A DNA stretch of 64,000 nucleotides from Hymenopus coronatus (GCA_030762935.1 CM060881.1:102810501-102874500); one strand, 5' to 3'; counted from the first letter of the stretch, positions 44,700-57,129 are shown. Notes: generated by a model from the letters alone, not told the origin. Numbers and translations: made by a program.

Positions 44700-45910
44700 A
44701 ACAATTTAGCTTATAATGTCCTGAACTCACAGGGACTTCCAAATTAGGTAACTGTAAATTTGCTTTCCAAGTTTTGATGACCAATAAAGGATATGTCCCT
44801 GGGGGCTAGCGTACAGGAGACTAATAATCCTATTCAGTTATTTCAATACCTAACTGAAGGCACGTTCCGTGTTCTATAGTACGACATGTACGCCAGGTGC
44901 TATGCCGTTGTCACTTCGCGAGTTTTCGTGCTTGATTTAGCCTTTAAAGACCGCTTTAATTCTCTGCTAGTTGTTTTAATATTACTACTTAAACCGCAGA
45001 AGCTATTCTGCATATTATTTGAGATGCGGGAGTGGTAGTTTATGATAAAGTTTAGAACAATGACGGGTCTCATAGCTTCCTTCGTGTTTAAATCAAAGCG
45101 TTGATGTGTGTCCTTCACAGAATGTATAAGGCTTCACAAATATTAAGATTATTTATATGTTTTTCGATCCTCTCTCCACATTATGCAGAATTGGAGAACA
45201 AATAATGATTTGATGATTATTTGAGCAACACTCCGGCGGAAGTAAGCACGGTATGATCATATGCTCTTGTATTCTTTAAAAACGTACCTTTTCCGCGAAC
45301 ATGTGGTTGGTAGTCGGATTGATATACTATGACCCAATAGGGCCGGAGTTGTCTCAGAGACAACTATTACTATACATGCTTTCTCTCAAGATAGTGAACT
45401 TAGTTTTCAGGGATACTGCTACAATAATACCGTTATTCCTTCCGTAAAACAATGAACTGGTAAGTAATATTAGCCATTACTTTTAACAAGTTCTATACAG
45501 AATTTATATGCTCCAGAAATCCACATTTATACTGATAATTTAATAGGCAATAGAAAATTTCATACTGGCGGTGCAGAGATTTCAAGGCATCAAATATGTG
45601 AAAAAAGTAAATACCCATGAAATGTATTAGAATAGAAACGAATTTATTTAGAAACATTTTCTAGGTTTGTTTTAAATCCCTTTTATGTGCTCATCTTCTG
45701 TTAATACTGAATTACTTTTGATATGCTAACAGAAGATGTTTCTCGTAAGGATCCGTGTGATATAATCCTCTTAAATTCAGTTTTGAACTTAAAAAATTAA
45801 TTAACATTGTTAATAGAATACTTAGTGATTACATGTTTCAGATAATTTTCATCTTCTTTGCTGCTTACCTATTAGACAAATGACTGGATGCCACACACAT
45901 TCAATATCGC
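44700..45910. other. Unassigned DNA
   Basis: Mixed composition with no recognised repeat or gene. The 5' terminus of the transposon above may lie in its first part, but no inverted repeat could be identified by eye. Confidence 0.35.
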
Positions 45911-45914
45911 GAAT

Positions 45915-46390
45915 TCCCTAGAAATACACATTTTGAAGATCCGGAATAAACAAACAAATTATTCTGTAAAATAAATGCATGCACACGCCTATTTGTATGT
46001 TTGCTATTGCTTTAGAAAAACATAAATAAAAACTAAATTCTGGAAAAATAACAAGCTCGCTGTTTAAGTGCAGCATCTTTCATGGATTCGACAGGAAGAT
46101 TTTCTGGAAGAAAGTCAACCTCTAGGTTCTGCTTAGATGGATATTTTCCCGTATTTTTATTATCGGAGGAATCAATTTGCATGGAACCTTTGCGTCCATG
46201 TCACAAACTGATCCATGAATCCCTACATTTTGATTAAAATATAACATATACAATATACTTGAGAAAGAAATACAGTATATATTGATTTTCTGCTAGTTTC
46301 TGTGATATTCTTCATACTGAATGAATTTTGTATAATTGTTATGACTTATAAATCTTATGCGCTAGACCAAGGGTTATTACATAGGAAACT
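45915..46390 (+). repeat. HER copy 23 (old, strongly diverged)
   Basis: GAAATACACATTTTGAAGAT, GCAGCATCTTTCATGGATTC then GACAGGAAGATTTTC, and ATACTGAATGAATTTTGTAT follow the HER landmark order, with many substitutions and no recognisable ends. The divergence suggests the family has been active over a long period. Confidence 0.55.
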
Positions 46391-46794
46391 TAGTTCTCAC
46401 CGAAATCCCAATATTTTAACATTAAATAAGAAATGCTTTATTTCATTTACTGTTTCCATTGGGTTATTTATTAGAAATTATAAATGTTACAGCTTTTACA
46501 GTAGGTAGAGAATTTTGAATAGCCGAATAATCAACTTAAATTACTATACACATACAATAAGCAGTATTAACAAAACACTTCCATATTCAATATTCAAGCT
46601 ACTCATGAATTCCAACGGCAGCGAGAAAGTACGCGAGTGCACGGAAACCTGCCGATGCTAAAGTGTTTGTGGTTAATTTAACGTTAGCAGAAAATCCTAA
46701 TCACTGTATTCTACACTACGCCTCTGAAAGTCACCGTCTTATCGGTTTGAATTTGCCTAAAATTCAAGTTAGTGTCAGAATGAAAAACTATCAG

Positions 46795-46890
46795 TGTAGC
46801 TGTATTTGAGCCACGGATCTCCTGGTTTCCGCCGAGCTAACATTGCAACATTCCGGCACGGTTTTTTCCGGTAAACCACAAAGGGATCGC
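46795..46890 (-). mobile_element. SINE-D fragment, reverse
   Basis: Minus strand: TTGTGGTTTACCGGAAAAAA, then GCCGGAATGTTGCAATGTTA and GCTCGGCGG, then AGGAGATCCGTGGCTCAAAT. It has the SINE-D order with a small deletion before the tRNA-like part. Confidence 0.65.
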
Positions 46891-46984
46891 AAATTTATTT
46901 TGAGTTGACGTACTCCAATGTCGACTTACAGTGTCATAAGTACTAGAAGTCCGGAACTTCACAATTTAACCAATCTTTAGCCGC

Positions 46985-47085
46985 GAAGGAGGGTTCTAAT
47001 TCCGGCTATGAAGTTGAGTTTTCCTGTGTATCTTTACAACTCCTGTCCTATACACGACTAGTGTGGAACAAACAATTATTTCACA
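46985..47085 (+). mobile_element. SINE-D 3' fragment
   Basis: GAGGGTTCTAATTCCGGCTA (B-box region), GAAGTTGAGTTTTCC, ACAACTCCTGTCCTATACAC and GTGGAACAAACAATTATTTC match the 3' part of the repeat at 58391-58680. Confidence 0.65.
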
Positions 47086-47545
47086 TTCACTAACTCACTT
47101 ATTTCCCAACTCACTTACCCATTCTGTCACTCACTGCAACACTTACTCATTCACTCACTCACTCCCAACTTACGCAGTCATTCCCTGTTCACTCTCTCAC
47201 TTGTTTACTCAGTCACTCACTCTCTCACTTACCCACTCAGTCACTCACTCCCTAGTCATCCATTCGCTTACTGCCTACTCACTCACTCCCAAATCAATCC
47301 CTCACTCACTCCCAACTCAGTCTCCCACCCACTCACACACTATTCACTTACACATTCACCCCGTCACTTATTCACTCAGTCACTCATTCAATTACTTGCT
47401 CCTTCACTCACTCAGTCAATCACTCCCTCACATACTCAGTAAGTCACTTACTCCCTACATACTGAGTCATTTACTCAGCATTCTCAATTTTTCAACTATC
47501 TACTCATTCACTCACTCACTCACTCACTCATACATTATCCTGTGA
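47060..47545. repeat. TCAC/CACTCACT degenerate tandem repeat
   Basis: About 480 bp of 4-nt-based repeats (CACTCACT, CACTCCCA, TTCACTCAG). Because 12 nt (three units) reads as a stable frame, it translates to a 160-codon chain of SLTHS-like repeats, the longest ORF in the window. The composition shows this is satellite-like DNA and not a protein gene. Confidence 0.9.
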
Positions 47546-49048
47546 AAAAGGTCAGGCTTCAATAGGTGGCCACTGACGCCCTAACAGCAAGCAACACGTG
47601 AGGAATCGAAGCTCTACGTCGAAGCTCTGCAACATCACATATGCCGCTTTGAGCTCTTCCAACCAAAAAGTTATGTATGGTATCCAAAGGGAAATTGCTA
47701 ATTTTCTGAGTTATTACATCATTTGCTTTCAACTCTTTCACAACTGTGATGATCTCACATCCAGTCTTTGTCCTTTAAACTGGTTCTTTCTTAGTAAGTT
47801 CAGTGAGGAAGTGGTATTTGCGTTATTTGCCTATGCATTTCGATCGTCTTAAAACGAACCAGGTAGACGAGTGTATAATCCATCGACTTTAATAAACTAG
47901 TAACATGCTAAAATGTGACTACGTTGAGAAATAACTTTGTAAATACAGTTTTGTGCTGATATCCTTCATTATTATTCAGTTATGCCAAATCGTTCCTTAT
48001 TTTCTGGACGACACTGAAATATAAGCTCTGCAAAACAAATATCCTTCAGTCATCAGCCAGCTAATATTTGTTCAGGCGTGATAAATTAGCAAACGATTCA
48101 GTAAGCGCATTTTAGTTTAGTAGGAAAAATACATAACGAAAGACAGCTCGAATGGGTGTAAAAATGAGTACAAAAATATTTTAAATAAATGTGAGATTTT
48201 ACTCTTGCTCCTTTTCGCAGCTATATTATTTGGCTATCTGCTGCAGATGTTTTCAGAGGACGATATTTCATTTTCAGCAGCGGCGGGCATAATAAAACAA
48301 AAAGCCATAGAAAAGAGAAGGGATACGAAATGGCGGAGGTGAAGCGCGTCGCAAGAAAACCATTAACGAGAACGTGTACAAAGAGTGTGTGCTGCTTGAC
48401 AAATTGTCGTCCGCTTCGCTGCTCTTCTCTGCAAATTTAGCTTAATGTTGCTTCCTCGCTTTGTTTCAGCTGCACTTGAATATCTTCGTGGATATAATAA
48501 TTAATTATAGACATAAAAATGTATATAGTACGAGGAAGAGGGACAATGTCTTTACTTTTTTAAAGAAAATATATTACAGAGAGCTGGCTGTGAAGACTTA
48601 GGACAGGCGTCATCAACTCGCTTTGTGACGCAACAAACAAGCTTGCTCCGTGCATACACTGGGTAGACACGTGATGAAAGAGATTGTCTCACTTCCTTGT
48701 AGAGTGTTTTGTTTATCAGTTTTAATCGGAAACGCAAATCAATGAAACATGCAAGCCACCGATTCATACTTTTATAACTAAATTGGAGCATTCTTATTTA
48801 TAGAAAGTGGCGGAATAAGAGCTTAGTTTGTAACACAGTTTTGCACTGAGGAACTTCAACTTGTAGCGTGATTAGGCAACCCGTGCAAGTGAATACGATA
48901 GTTACCAAAGAGAAGAACTTTTTTTTCTGTTAGCTACCAATTAATAATCATATTCTCTGCTATAAACTTAAAAGTGTTTGTTAAAAATGTATTCCCATAC
49001 TATTTGCTTTACAATGTGACATTAATCAAGTCAAAGAGCGTGTCAGTT
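47546..49048. other. Unassigned DNA
   Basis: Nothing recognised. ORFs of 60-84 codons (47559-47852, 48552-48791) overlap on opposite strands without domains. Confidence 0.4.
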
Positions 49049-49050
49049 TT

Positions 49051-49738
49051 ACTTTCTCTACATGGAGCATCTGTAGAGAAGGTATTGCACTCCACAGAAA
49101 TACATGTTTAAGGGTCCCTTGTATGCAAAAAATAATTTTTAGAAAAAGATCTGTGGTGTTCGTGTCCATGTGTCTGTGAACACGTTAACTTAAAAACGAA
49201 AAGTTGGTAAAATTCTAAACTCGGCATTTAAGTGACATCATGTGACCCGAAGATTTTAAGGAAACTCCCCCTACGCCGAACTACCCTTTATATGGAAAAG
49301 AAAAGTCGAAAAATGTTATTTTCTCAAAAATAGCTTTAACGATATTTACATCACAAATGCATCAAAGGTATATTTTCTGGAAATAGGGTCTAAAGCTCTC
49401 TTCACTGTGGACGACCCATGCATAACAGGTAAACACTAAGGGGTAGACAAAAACTTACCATATAAAAATGCAGATCTCATTAAAACACAATTCATGTCAT
49501 ACACATGGTTTTGTGAAGTTGACCATTTCCAAGATACTAATTTTTGTTGGCTTTAGTTTTAAAATACTTAGAGTGTTTCCATACGGGAATTTATAAACTC
49601 CCGACCATGCAGAGAAACGCATTTCAATCACATGGCAATCAATGTTTAAAAGATTTGACAATTGCTTTGACTAGTGTACCCCCTTATACCCCTTCTGTTT
49701 ACAAGGAAGCAGAGCTATGTGATTGAAACACATAAGAT
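49051..49738 (+). repeat. HER copy 24 (internal deletions)
   Basis: ACTTTCTCTACATGGAGCAT then CTGTAGAG at the left (shortened hairpin) and ATGTGATTGAAACACATAAG at the right. The segment with TAATTTGTTGCAGAGATG is missing before the end (ACAAGGAAGC|AGAGCTATGTG). Confidence 0.8.
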
Positions 49739-50132
49739 TTTTTGTGTTAATATAGAAACGATCGTAATCATTTTTGCAACATGTTTTACGACTGTTACCT
49801 ACAAAATTTGAAAAATAAAAAAAATACATATGTTCACATCCTAGATATAAAATTATGCTAATGTAAGAGATATAATAGAGGAATTTTCCTACCAATCATG
49901 AACCTAGAATAGGTGTTAATCTATGAAGAGCAGATTACGTATTCCAAACACAAAATGTTCCATGAAGGAATTATCTGCTCTTGCTTTCCACACAATTGGT
50001 TAAACAGTGCATAGTAGGTGATTCGCTTTAGCATCGAGCAAATTTGCTCCTTTTGCTTTACTAAAAGGGCAAGCTGTTAGAGAACCCTTACCAGGGGGTA
50101 TGAAATGCAATTGTGGCGAGGTTTACCTGTTG

Positions 50133-50525
50133 CTTCCTCTACAGTATGTACAAGGTACATAAGAGGCAGAGAAGGTATCGCAAATACCCAAAAATTTCGA
50201 TGCCGAGAGTTCACCGGAAACACATATTTTGAGGACAGGAATAAAAATCATTTTTAGAAAAAAGGTTATATTTACTTATATCTATGAAACGAAAAAGCGA
50301 GGAATCGGTTAAGTAACAAAATTGGCATTTAGGTTTAGATCATACAACGATGCGAAACGAAAATGTTTAGGGAAATCTCCCATCTCAAATTAGCATTTAC
50401 ATATTCTTAATTTTCGATTGTATCAAAAGTGGTTCTAAACACTTTTATAAAGTCTTAATATATCACATGGAAAATAAAGTCAATATTTTGAATTTACTAT
50501 GTCTAAGACTTTTTGAGTAAGACCA
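50133..50525 (+). repeat. HER copy 25 (old, left half)
   Basis: CTTCCTCTACAGTATGTACA, then AGGCAGAGAAGGTATCGCA, CAAAAATTTCGATGCCGAGA then GTTCACCGGAAA. Diverged and truncated near GTCTAAGACTTTTTGAG. Confidence 0.7.
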
Positions 50526-50879
50526 AAGTTCCATGGAGTGGTTACCAGCTTTGTTTTGAGATTTCCTTCCCAAAATGTGTTCAATACGTCAAAAACCTAC
50601 AAAACATATAATATGCAAATTACCCATATAATCCTGGGATAAGCGTGTAACAAAATATTGTAGCATATTAAGTGCGCCGTAGGACTCACCCCTACACTGC
50701 GCATACTTGGGAGTGGTAGGTTCAGAGATAGAGCTGAAAACATGCCGTTGGTCAGTACGTCCTACAACTTCAGCAGCTAAGATGAACAAGGCTCTCGTGT
50801 CCTAGTTATTAAAGTTTTGTAATAAAACCCATGTTTGTATCAGCATTGATTAGGAGGGCACAGCTATGTCAACATTTCA

Positions 50880-51505
50880 ACCAAACTTGGTATTTAAGTT
50901 TTGTATGTCCCAAACTGCACTTTGCATGAAAATTGTGTTTTTATCCAATATAGCTGTAACGATTTTCAATAAAATACCTATATTAAAGATATTTGCAAGA
51001 TATTATGTATATCTTGAATGTTTTGGGAATAGCCTTGGAAGATATGTTCATTTGGATGACTTTTGCTGAATTTTCATAACTGTTAAACCGTAAGAAATAA
51101 ACAAAAACTTACTACTACATAAAAATGGATAACTCGTTAAAACATAAAACTTGTGTACACATTTTTTTTGTAGAGCTGACAGTTTTCAAGATATTCGTTG
51201 CTATCGGTTTCAATTTTAAACTACGTATCTTCTCAAACTGGGTCGCGTTTCATTTCATCTCTTTTTTTACCGTCAATGCAAAGTAACCCGATCTTCCATT
51301 GTTCTCATATCAAACAGCTTTTAAAATATTTGACTGTTGCTTAGTCTAGTGAATTTCTATTCTCTTTGGGAGAAGCAAGTAATAAGACAGCTTTAGGTAA
51401 TGTTCATTTCAATTGGTATGATGCAAATACAAGAATACGCTTTTGTAATAATAGTTTGTTGTTTAATAGGTAGAGAAAGTCATGTGAATGGAAGACAAGT
51501 TTTTG
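50880..51505 (+). repeat. HER copy 26 (right two-thirds)
   Basis: From CCAAACTTGGTATTTAAGTT to GTAGAGAAAGTCATGTGAAT then GGAAGACAAG. The hairpin side is missing. Confidence 0.8.
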
Positions 51506-51805
51506 TTTTAAAATTTATAAATATAATGTTTAACGTTGTCAATTAGTTTAAGCTCAGTTTTCAGCAATTCCTTTTTCTTTATTTTAATTTGTGGGTAGCT
51601 TCGTACTATTTTCAGTATTTATTGTAAGCATTCACCTAATTAGTTTAATAACATATAGAAACACTTGCAAAAGAAGATTGAGACCGAAAAGTTCAATGAT
51701 TTATTTGGAATTTGAAGAATTACAATATTTTTTTGGGATAGAGGTTGTATTTGATATATTGTATTGCTGTGATAAGAAACTAGGCAACACAGCTACGAGG
51801 TAATC
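51506..51805. other. Unassigned AT-rich DNA
   Basis: A 70-codon plus-strand frame at 51591-51803 lacks recognisable motifs. Not called. Confidence 0.35.
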
Positions 51806-51817
51806 AACTCCTCTGCA

Positions 51818-52117
51818 TTAAAGTTCGAAGGCTTTCACGGCCGGTGTTAGAATCACTTATAGAAAACAAAACCGGGCTTGTAGGCCGTGGTCCACTGGGC
51901 TTCTCCCTTCGTTCCCCAGACGTTTCGCCTGCGTCTGCGGCAGGCATCATCAGTGGCGTGTACATCTCCGTGGTCTCTCAGTAGTCGCTACTGAGAGACC
52001 ACGGAGATGTACACGCCACTGATGATGCCTGCCGCAGACGCAGGCGAAACGTCTGGGGAACGAAGGGAGAAGCCCAGTGGACCACGGCCTACAAGCCCGG
52101 TTTTGTTTTCTATAAGT
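51818..52117. mobile_element. Leader-plus-palindrome insertion 2 with hammerhead-like core
   Basis: A 300-bp insertion is bounded by the exact 12-bp direct repeat AACTCCTCTGCA (51806-51817, 52118-52129). The first 37 nt (AGTTCGAAGGCTTTCACGGC...) are a leader. The rest is a perfect palindrome by eye: arms of 130 nt (51855-51984 and 51988-52117) and a TCG spacer. In the right arm CTGATGA (52019-52025), one T, a 6-bp stem GCCTGC/GCAGGC with loop CGCAGAC, GAAAC (52046-52050) and GTC (52051-52053) give a hammerhead-like core. The left arm has the same on the minus strand. It is GC-rich against AT-rich flanks and is a young insertion. Hammerhead motifs and inverted partial copies are known for Penelope-like retroelements; assignment to that class is inference. 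Confidence 0.75.
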
Positions 52118-52129
52118 AACTCCTCTGCA

Positions 52130-53035
52130 GTTAGGGCTACAAAGGACGCAGGTGAGGTCATTCTGCCATTCCACATGTTTTTGTTGTTCATTCATTCATA
52201 CTTTTTACAAAAAAACCATCTTCTTCTAACTTTGGTCATAAATCATGGAGCATGTTTTGTCAGCAGTTTTCAAAACTTGGCAGTTGTTATTATGTGAGGT
52301 GTTATAGAAGTAATTTTTGTTTCGAACGTGTGAATGCTGAACTACGGCTCATTTTGTTGCCAACGCCACACAAACTAAAATATGACTTTTATTCTTTCTT
52401 TGGATTATTCATTAAAGCACATGGCTTAATGGATTGTATATTGTTCAAAAAATATATAGTGGTTGGGAGAAAAGGAGATAAAATGATTGTTTCCAAAATT
52501 AAACAATCTAATATATAGCATTCCCATTACATTTTCTATTTTCTACAAACTTTTTAGTTTTTGGTAAAGAAATATTATAATTATCGAGATCTGTACCATG
52601 AGAATTAGCTTTAGAGGAGCTGTGAATACCAAGAAGGAAGGAAACTGAGGTAGAAATTCGGAATAAACGTATAAAAATGTAAGAAGGGGAACATTTAAAG
52701 AAATGTATGATCTAGCAAACAATGCTAAGGTGGCACAATAGTTGATGGAGGGGGACAGAAAGCGAAATGGAAGTTATAGAAATTGGGTGGAAGAAAATGT
52801 TAATGGATTTTGGAAAGAAGTGAAAGGAAAAATAAAAGATATAGAAACCGCCCCAAAAATGGAGAAGTTTAGAAAATAAGATACCACTAAATATTGCAGG
52901 CCAATTAAAGACGAAATAGGGGAGATTAAAACACATTAAAGTATATGAACTATGGAGAGGGAAAGAGAAAATATATTATTATCTAACCAAATGTACAGAT
53001 ATAGCAAGATACAAGCAAAGGCTGGTGGAGTATGA
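52130..53035. other. Unassigned DNA, purine-rich in part
   Basis: 52600-52960 is strongly purine-rich on the plus strand (GGAAGG, GAAAGAGAAAA). Frames there are broken. No domain, repeat or RNA recognised. An 88-codon frame at 52252-52518 is unassigned. Confidence 0.35.
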
Positions 53036-53112
53036 TAAATATTTTTCGGACTAAAATTCCTTAGCATGGCTTCCTTTGGAAGAGAAGTACAGCTATTGGT
53101 TCCGCATGATAT
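53036..53112 (+). mobile_element. SINE-B fragment
   Basis: TTTCGGACTAAAATTCCTTA then GCATGGCTTCCTTTGGAAG and GAAGTACAGCTATTGGTTCC match the central part of SINE-B. Confidence 0.65.
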
Positions 53113-53320
53113 TTAATTGCACGAAAATAATTCTACACCTTAAAAAAATATTCCAGGGCCAAATTTTGCCATTTTCATGCCCACAAGCATTATTTTATCC
53201 TATGGTCTCAATGAGTTGATCTCTTCTCACCAATGTACACATAGTAGTGAACTCACGAATCAGAAATCTCATTGATCAAGAAATTTTAGAGCCCAAGGCT
53301 ACGGTGCCATAATAGTCATA

Positions 53321-54434
53321 CCAGGGGCATCAAAAAGTCTTTAGAAAATCCAAAAAAGTTTGTATTTAGTAACCGTCGTCTCTTAATAGATGGCAGTTAG
53401 TTTCAGCTATATCCATTGTTGGGTTTTATTGCTATAGACCATTGAATAAAATATTTGTGCTTTTTAGAAAGATGGAAAAATGTGTTTCTGCGTTGATTAA
53501 ACACTCCTATTTAATAGGCTTAACACCAAAGTAATAAAAGCCGAGTTGGATGACTTTCATGGCTCATCTGCTCCTTTGTTTGCAACAATTTACAATTGCA
53601 TAAATGAATTTTAACGTGGCAGAGCATCGTTCCGGACCTCCAGTAGAAGTGATTTCTTTCGAAATGGTTGAAAAATCCAGGATATGATCGACGAATGAAA
53701 GTTCGCGAAATAGTAGAGGCCACAGGCGTATTACCAGGTGCAGTGTTGTCAATTTTGCAGCAAAAATTAGGCCTGATAAAGGTCTCGGCAAGATTGGTGC
53801 AGCGTTAGCTCTCAATAGAGAATAAACGTAATCGTGTGATCGATTTGGGAGCTGGTCAGGCACCTTTCCGTTGACGCGTTTCTGCGTTGATACATAACTA
53901 TGAATGAAACATGGATACTCAGAGACAACAGTACAGTGGAAACACTGGGCCTTTAAAGGCAAACCGGCTCCGAAAAAGGCAAAGTTGGTGATATCTGCAG
54001 ACAAGATGATGGCCTCGGTTTGTTGGGATGCACGAGGTATCATCTACATTGATTACTTGCAGAAAGGAAGAATGATAAATGGAGAGATTATTCACCCTTA
54101 TTGCACCGGTTGAACGGAAAAATCGAGAAAAAAACGGCCTAATCTAACAAAGAAAACGATTCCCTACCATCAAGACAATGCAACGTGTCCAGATTTTACC
54201 CCTAATGCCAAATTTTAAAATCTCATTTCCAAACTTGAAAAATTAGCTCGGCGGAAAACGACTCATATCTAACAAATGTCTATTATGAGGACCTTGAAAT
54301 TCTACTTTTTATTTGGCTTAAAATATTTGTAAAACGCTGGTAAAAGTGTATCGAGCCAAAAGGAGATTTTCTTCAAAAAACTATAAAAAATAATGTGTTT
54401 TTCTGTCTTTTCTAAGAGCTTATAGAACGATGTT
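53321..54434 (+). pseudogene. Mariner transposon, decayed
   Basis: Ends CCAGGGGCATCAAAAAGTCT then TTAGAAAA and, at the right, TTTTCTAAGAGCTTATAGAA then CGATGTT form imperfect inverted repeats. The coding part starts at 53473 (MEKCVSALIKHSYLIGLTPK) and continues ELDDFHGSSAPLFATIYN, MKVREIVEATGVLPGAVLSI then LQQKLGL, and YITMNETWI at 53891. Then come QWKHWAFKGKPAPKKAKLVI then SADKMMASVCWDARGIIYID then YLQKG, HQDNATCPDFTPNAKF, and a C-terminus near KRWKCIEPKGDFLQK. The first catalytic Asp of the VDETW motif is Asn. About 30 residues between the second and third catalytic Asp are deleted (HQDNA joined to PDFTPN). Several stops. Dead. Confidence 0.85.
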
Positions 54435-55132
54435 CATATATAGCATATTCCACAGGAAATATCTTTTAAAGTAGCAGACAACATATAAAATTTCTGATAA
54501 ATATCCAGGAGATAGAGGAAATGATTTAAAGTGTTCTTGAAGGACGAATAGTCTTTTCATATCGTCTCATTCCTCAGCTATGCAATAAAGGCTAATAACG
54601 CGATATTACATTCCTTGGTAATTCACCAACGTTGTGAGTTTCCAACTATAAGTAATAGAACGCAGAGAAGTGTACCACTTGACATAGGGAAATATGTATT
54701 CGTAATCCCTGTCTGGAATCTATTCCTTTAGAGAACATCGTTATCGGAACAGCTCTAATAAAATACGGCATATTGGAAAACGGATTTCTGGTGGAGGAGG
54801 AAATTTCTATCACAGCGATTTTCCAATCAGATTGCTTTTTTACCCTTCTCCTCCTTTTTACAGAGCGACATTACAATGATTATTTCTCTTTGCATTTCAG
54901 AATAGCATATGCTTTTCTGTAAATCTGTTATTTCTGTTACAAAGTGCTTAAAACTGCTACTTATATCTTGACTGCAGGGATTGTCAATAGCGTACGACTT
55001 GCAATGTAAGACAGACTTCCGAATAAGAAGACTGTAATAGATGTTCATTTTAATTCGTTTATCAAAAAAAAAAAAGGATTTCATTTTAGAGAGCATATCT
55101 ACTAAGTTATGCTGGGAATTTGGCTACCGTTA
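54435..55132. other. Unassigned DNA
   Basis: No recognised feature. An 89-codon minus-strand frame (54827-55096) has no domain. Confidence 0.4.
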
Positions 55133-55135
55133 ATT

Positions 55136-55919
55136 ACTTTCTCTACACGTATTACGTACATAGTGTATAAATAAGGTATTGTATTCCACCCAAAAGTATG
55201 AAAGCCGAGATTACACAGGGAATATATGTTTTGAGATACTCTGATTCCAAAAAAGCAGTTTTAGAAAAATGTCCATATATATGTGTGTGTGAATCTGTTT
55301 CTTTGTGGGCAGCATATCTCACAAACGAAAAGTCCGTTAAATACCAAACTTAATATTTAGGCTTAATATCTTCCGAGCATGTGACACGAAGATTTTTCAA
55401 GAAAATACCCCCACTCCTCACTATCCTTCAGATTGAAAAATTTTCGAAAATTTTTATTTTCTAAAAAGTGCCCTAACGAGTAAGATGTAATATCGTATAT
55501 TAAAGATATTTACATGACAACGTGTATAATGAATTATATATAAAATGAATTTTCTGGGAATTGCCTCTAGAGACATCTTTATTCTGGATGAATTTTGGGG
55601 AAGTTTGCCTAGTTGGCAAACCGTAAGAGATACAGAAAAACTTGCTATATAGAGATCGTTAAAACGCGCAATTTCTGTTATATACTTTTCTCGTTAAGTT
55701 GACCGTTTTGAAGATATTCCTTGTTATTGGTTTCAGTTTTAAAATGTCTTATCACTCCCTTGTTTTCCTTTTATTTGCAAGGAAGCAGGCAAAAAGAATA
55801 TTTCTGCTAAGTTTTTCTCAATTAGCATTAAAGAAATGGAAGAATGAGGTTTATTACAATAGTTTTTATAATTTATTTTAATAATAATGTGGAGAAAGTC
55901 ATGTGGTGGAACAGATCAG
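55136..55919 (+). repeat. HER copy 27 (near full length)
   Basis: ACTTTCTCTACACGTATTAC then GTACATAGTGTATAAATAAG at the left, AGAAAGTCATGTGGTGGAAC then AGATCAG at the right. Some loss in the last 100 bp. Confidence 0.85.
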
Positions 55920-57030
55920 TTTTTATTTTTAAGCATTGCAGTAGCGGAAGATTTTTGCTTTGCAAGGTTCCTTCCTTTATCTCTTTTATAAAAATGTTTT
56001 TGATATATGTGCCTAAAGCTTTGTGTTGCCGCCGAAATCAAATTTCGGTGCAATTAAATATTCTTGTACTTACTATATGAAAGTAGGGGAGAGAGAAAAA
56101 TGTATGTTACTTCGTCATGTCTTAGAATCTTCTAGGTACAAACCTGTTTATTTTCTCCACATTTATTTTGGTTTTAGTTTTAGGCGTACAATATAAAAGA
56201 AATAAAATTTCCCTTTTAGCATTCTTGTAATATGTAATTTTCTTTTAATCATGTGAGATGACTTCGCAATAGCTTGTGAGATTTCCGTCGATCACCCTAT
56301 CTAACCTAGGGCTTTCCGTGGTTAATTAGGGACATTCAACTATGGTAAGTAGAATAACTCAGACTCCTTTCCATCATATTCGCTTCTTTTCGTTGCTCAA
56401 CTCTATGGTCTGCGTATAGGTTTCGTGATATGTTGATCAATCTCAAAGGGAAATGGACACTAAATGCTGCTTGATCGACGGTTCGTTCAGCTGTTCTCTA
56501 GTCAGCTGGGGCGGCACTTCAAACCTGGAACTGTGGGGGACTTCCGCATGTCTCTATGATCTCTCTGCTTTCAACCTCTAGCCTGCTGCAGTTATTTAAG
56601 TTCACACCTTTTCCTTGGTAGTGTATGCTACAATAGATCTTCTATATAATTCGCAGTATGGAAGGCTTACTTCCTGCGTTGTCTTACCTATAACTTTCTT
56701 TTAAAAACTGTTAATGCCAGTTTTGCAACTAGGAGTAAGTGGCCAGAGGTTTCGATCCATTATAATGCTCGAATCAGCACTACTCCTGAAACGTCTGCAA
56801 TTGTAGGGTACTTCCATCCCTTTGGCAGACTGATTCGACAGCAGTGGGAAGCAAAGGGAGCATAGCTACTTGTCACTGGATCCAGTGTCTCAGATTGGTT
56901 TCCTAGAATAAAGATTCCTTTAGCAATATTTCATGTTCTCATCATTATATCACCTAAATCAGCGAATCCCAAATGCGCTAATGACATGACATTGTCGCTT
57001 CAGCTTCAACCTACCTGCTTTACTCCTTTT
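55920..57030. other. Unassigned DNA
   Basis: Mixed composition, no recognised gene, RNA or repeat. The ORF at 55844-56080 (78 codons) overlaps the HER end and is not supported. Confidence 0.4.
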
Positions 57031-57129
57031 TTCTTCACTCACTTTGTTTCATGTATGTGAAGGAACAGAAATAACATCTTGGAGACCGAAAGAGCCACAG
57101 AAACGAAATTACCACAACACTATATATAT

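Noticed and set aside
47063..47545. 160-codon SLTHS-repeat protein
   Set aside because: Direct translation of a TCAC-type tandem repeat; composition explains the open frame.
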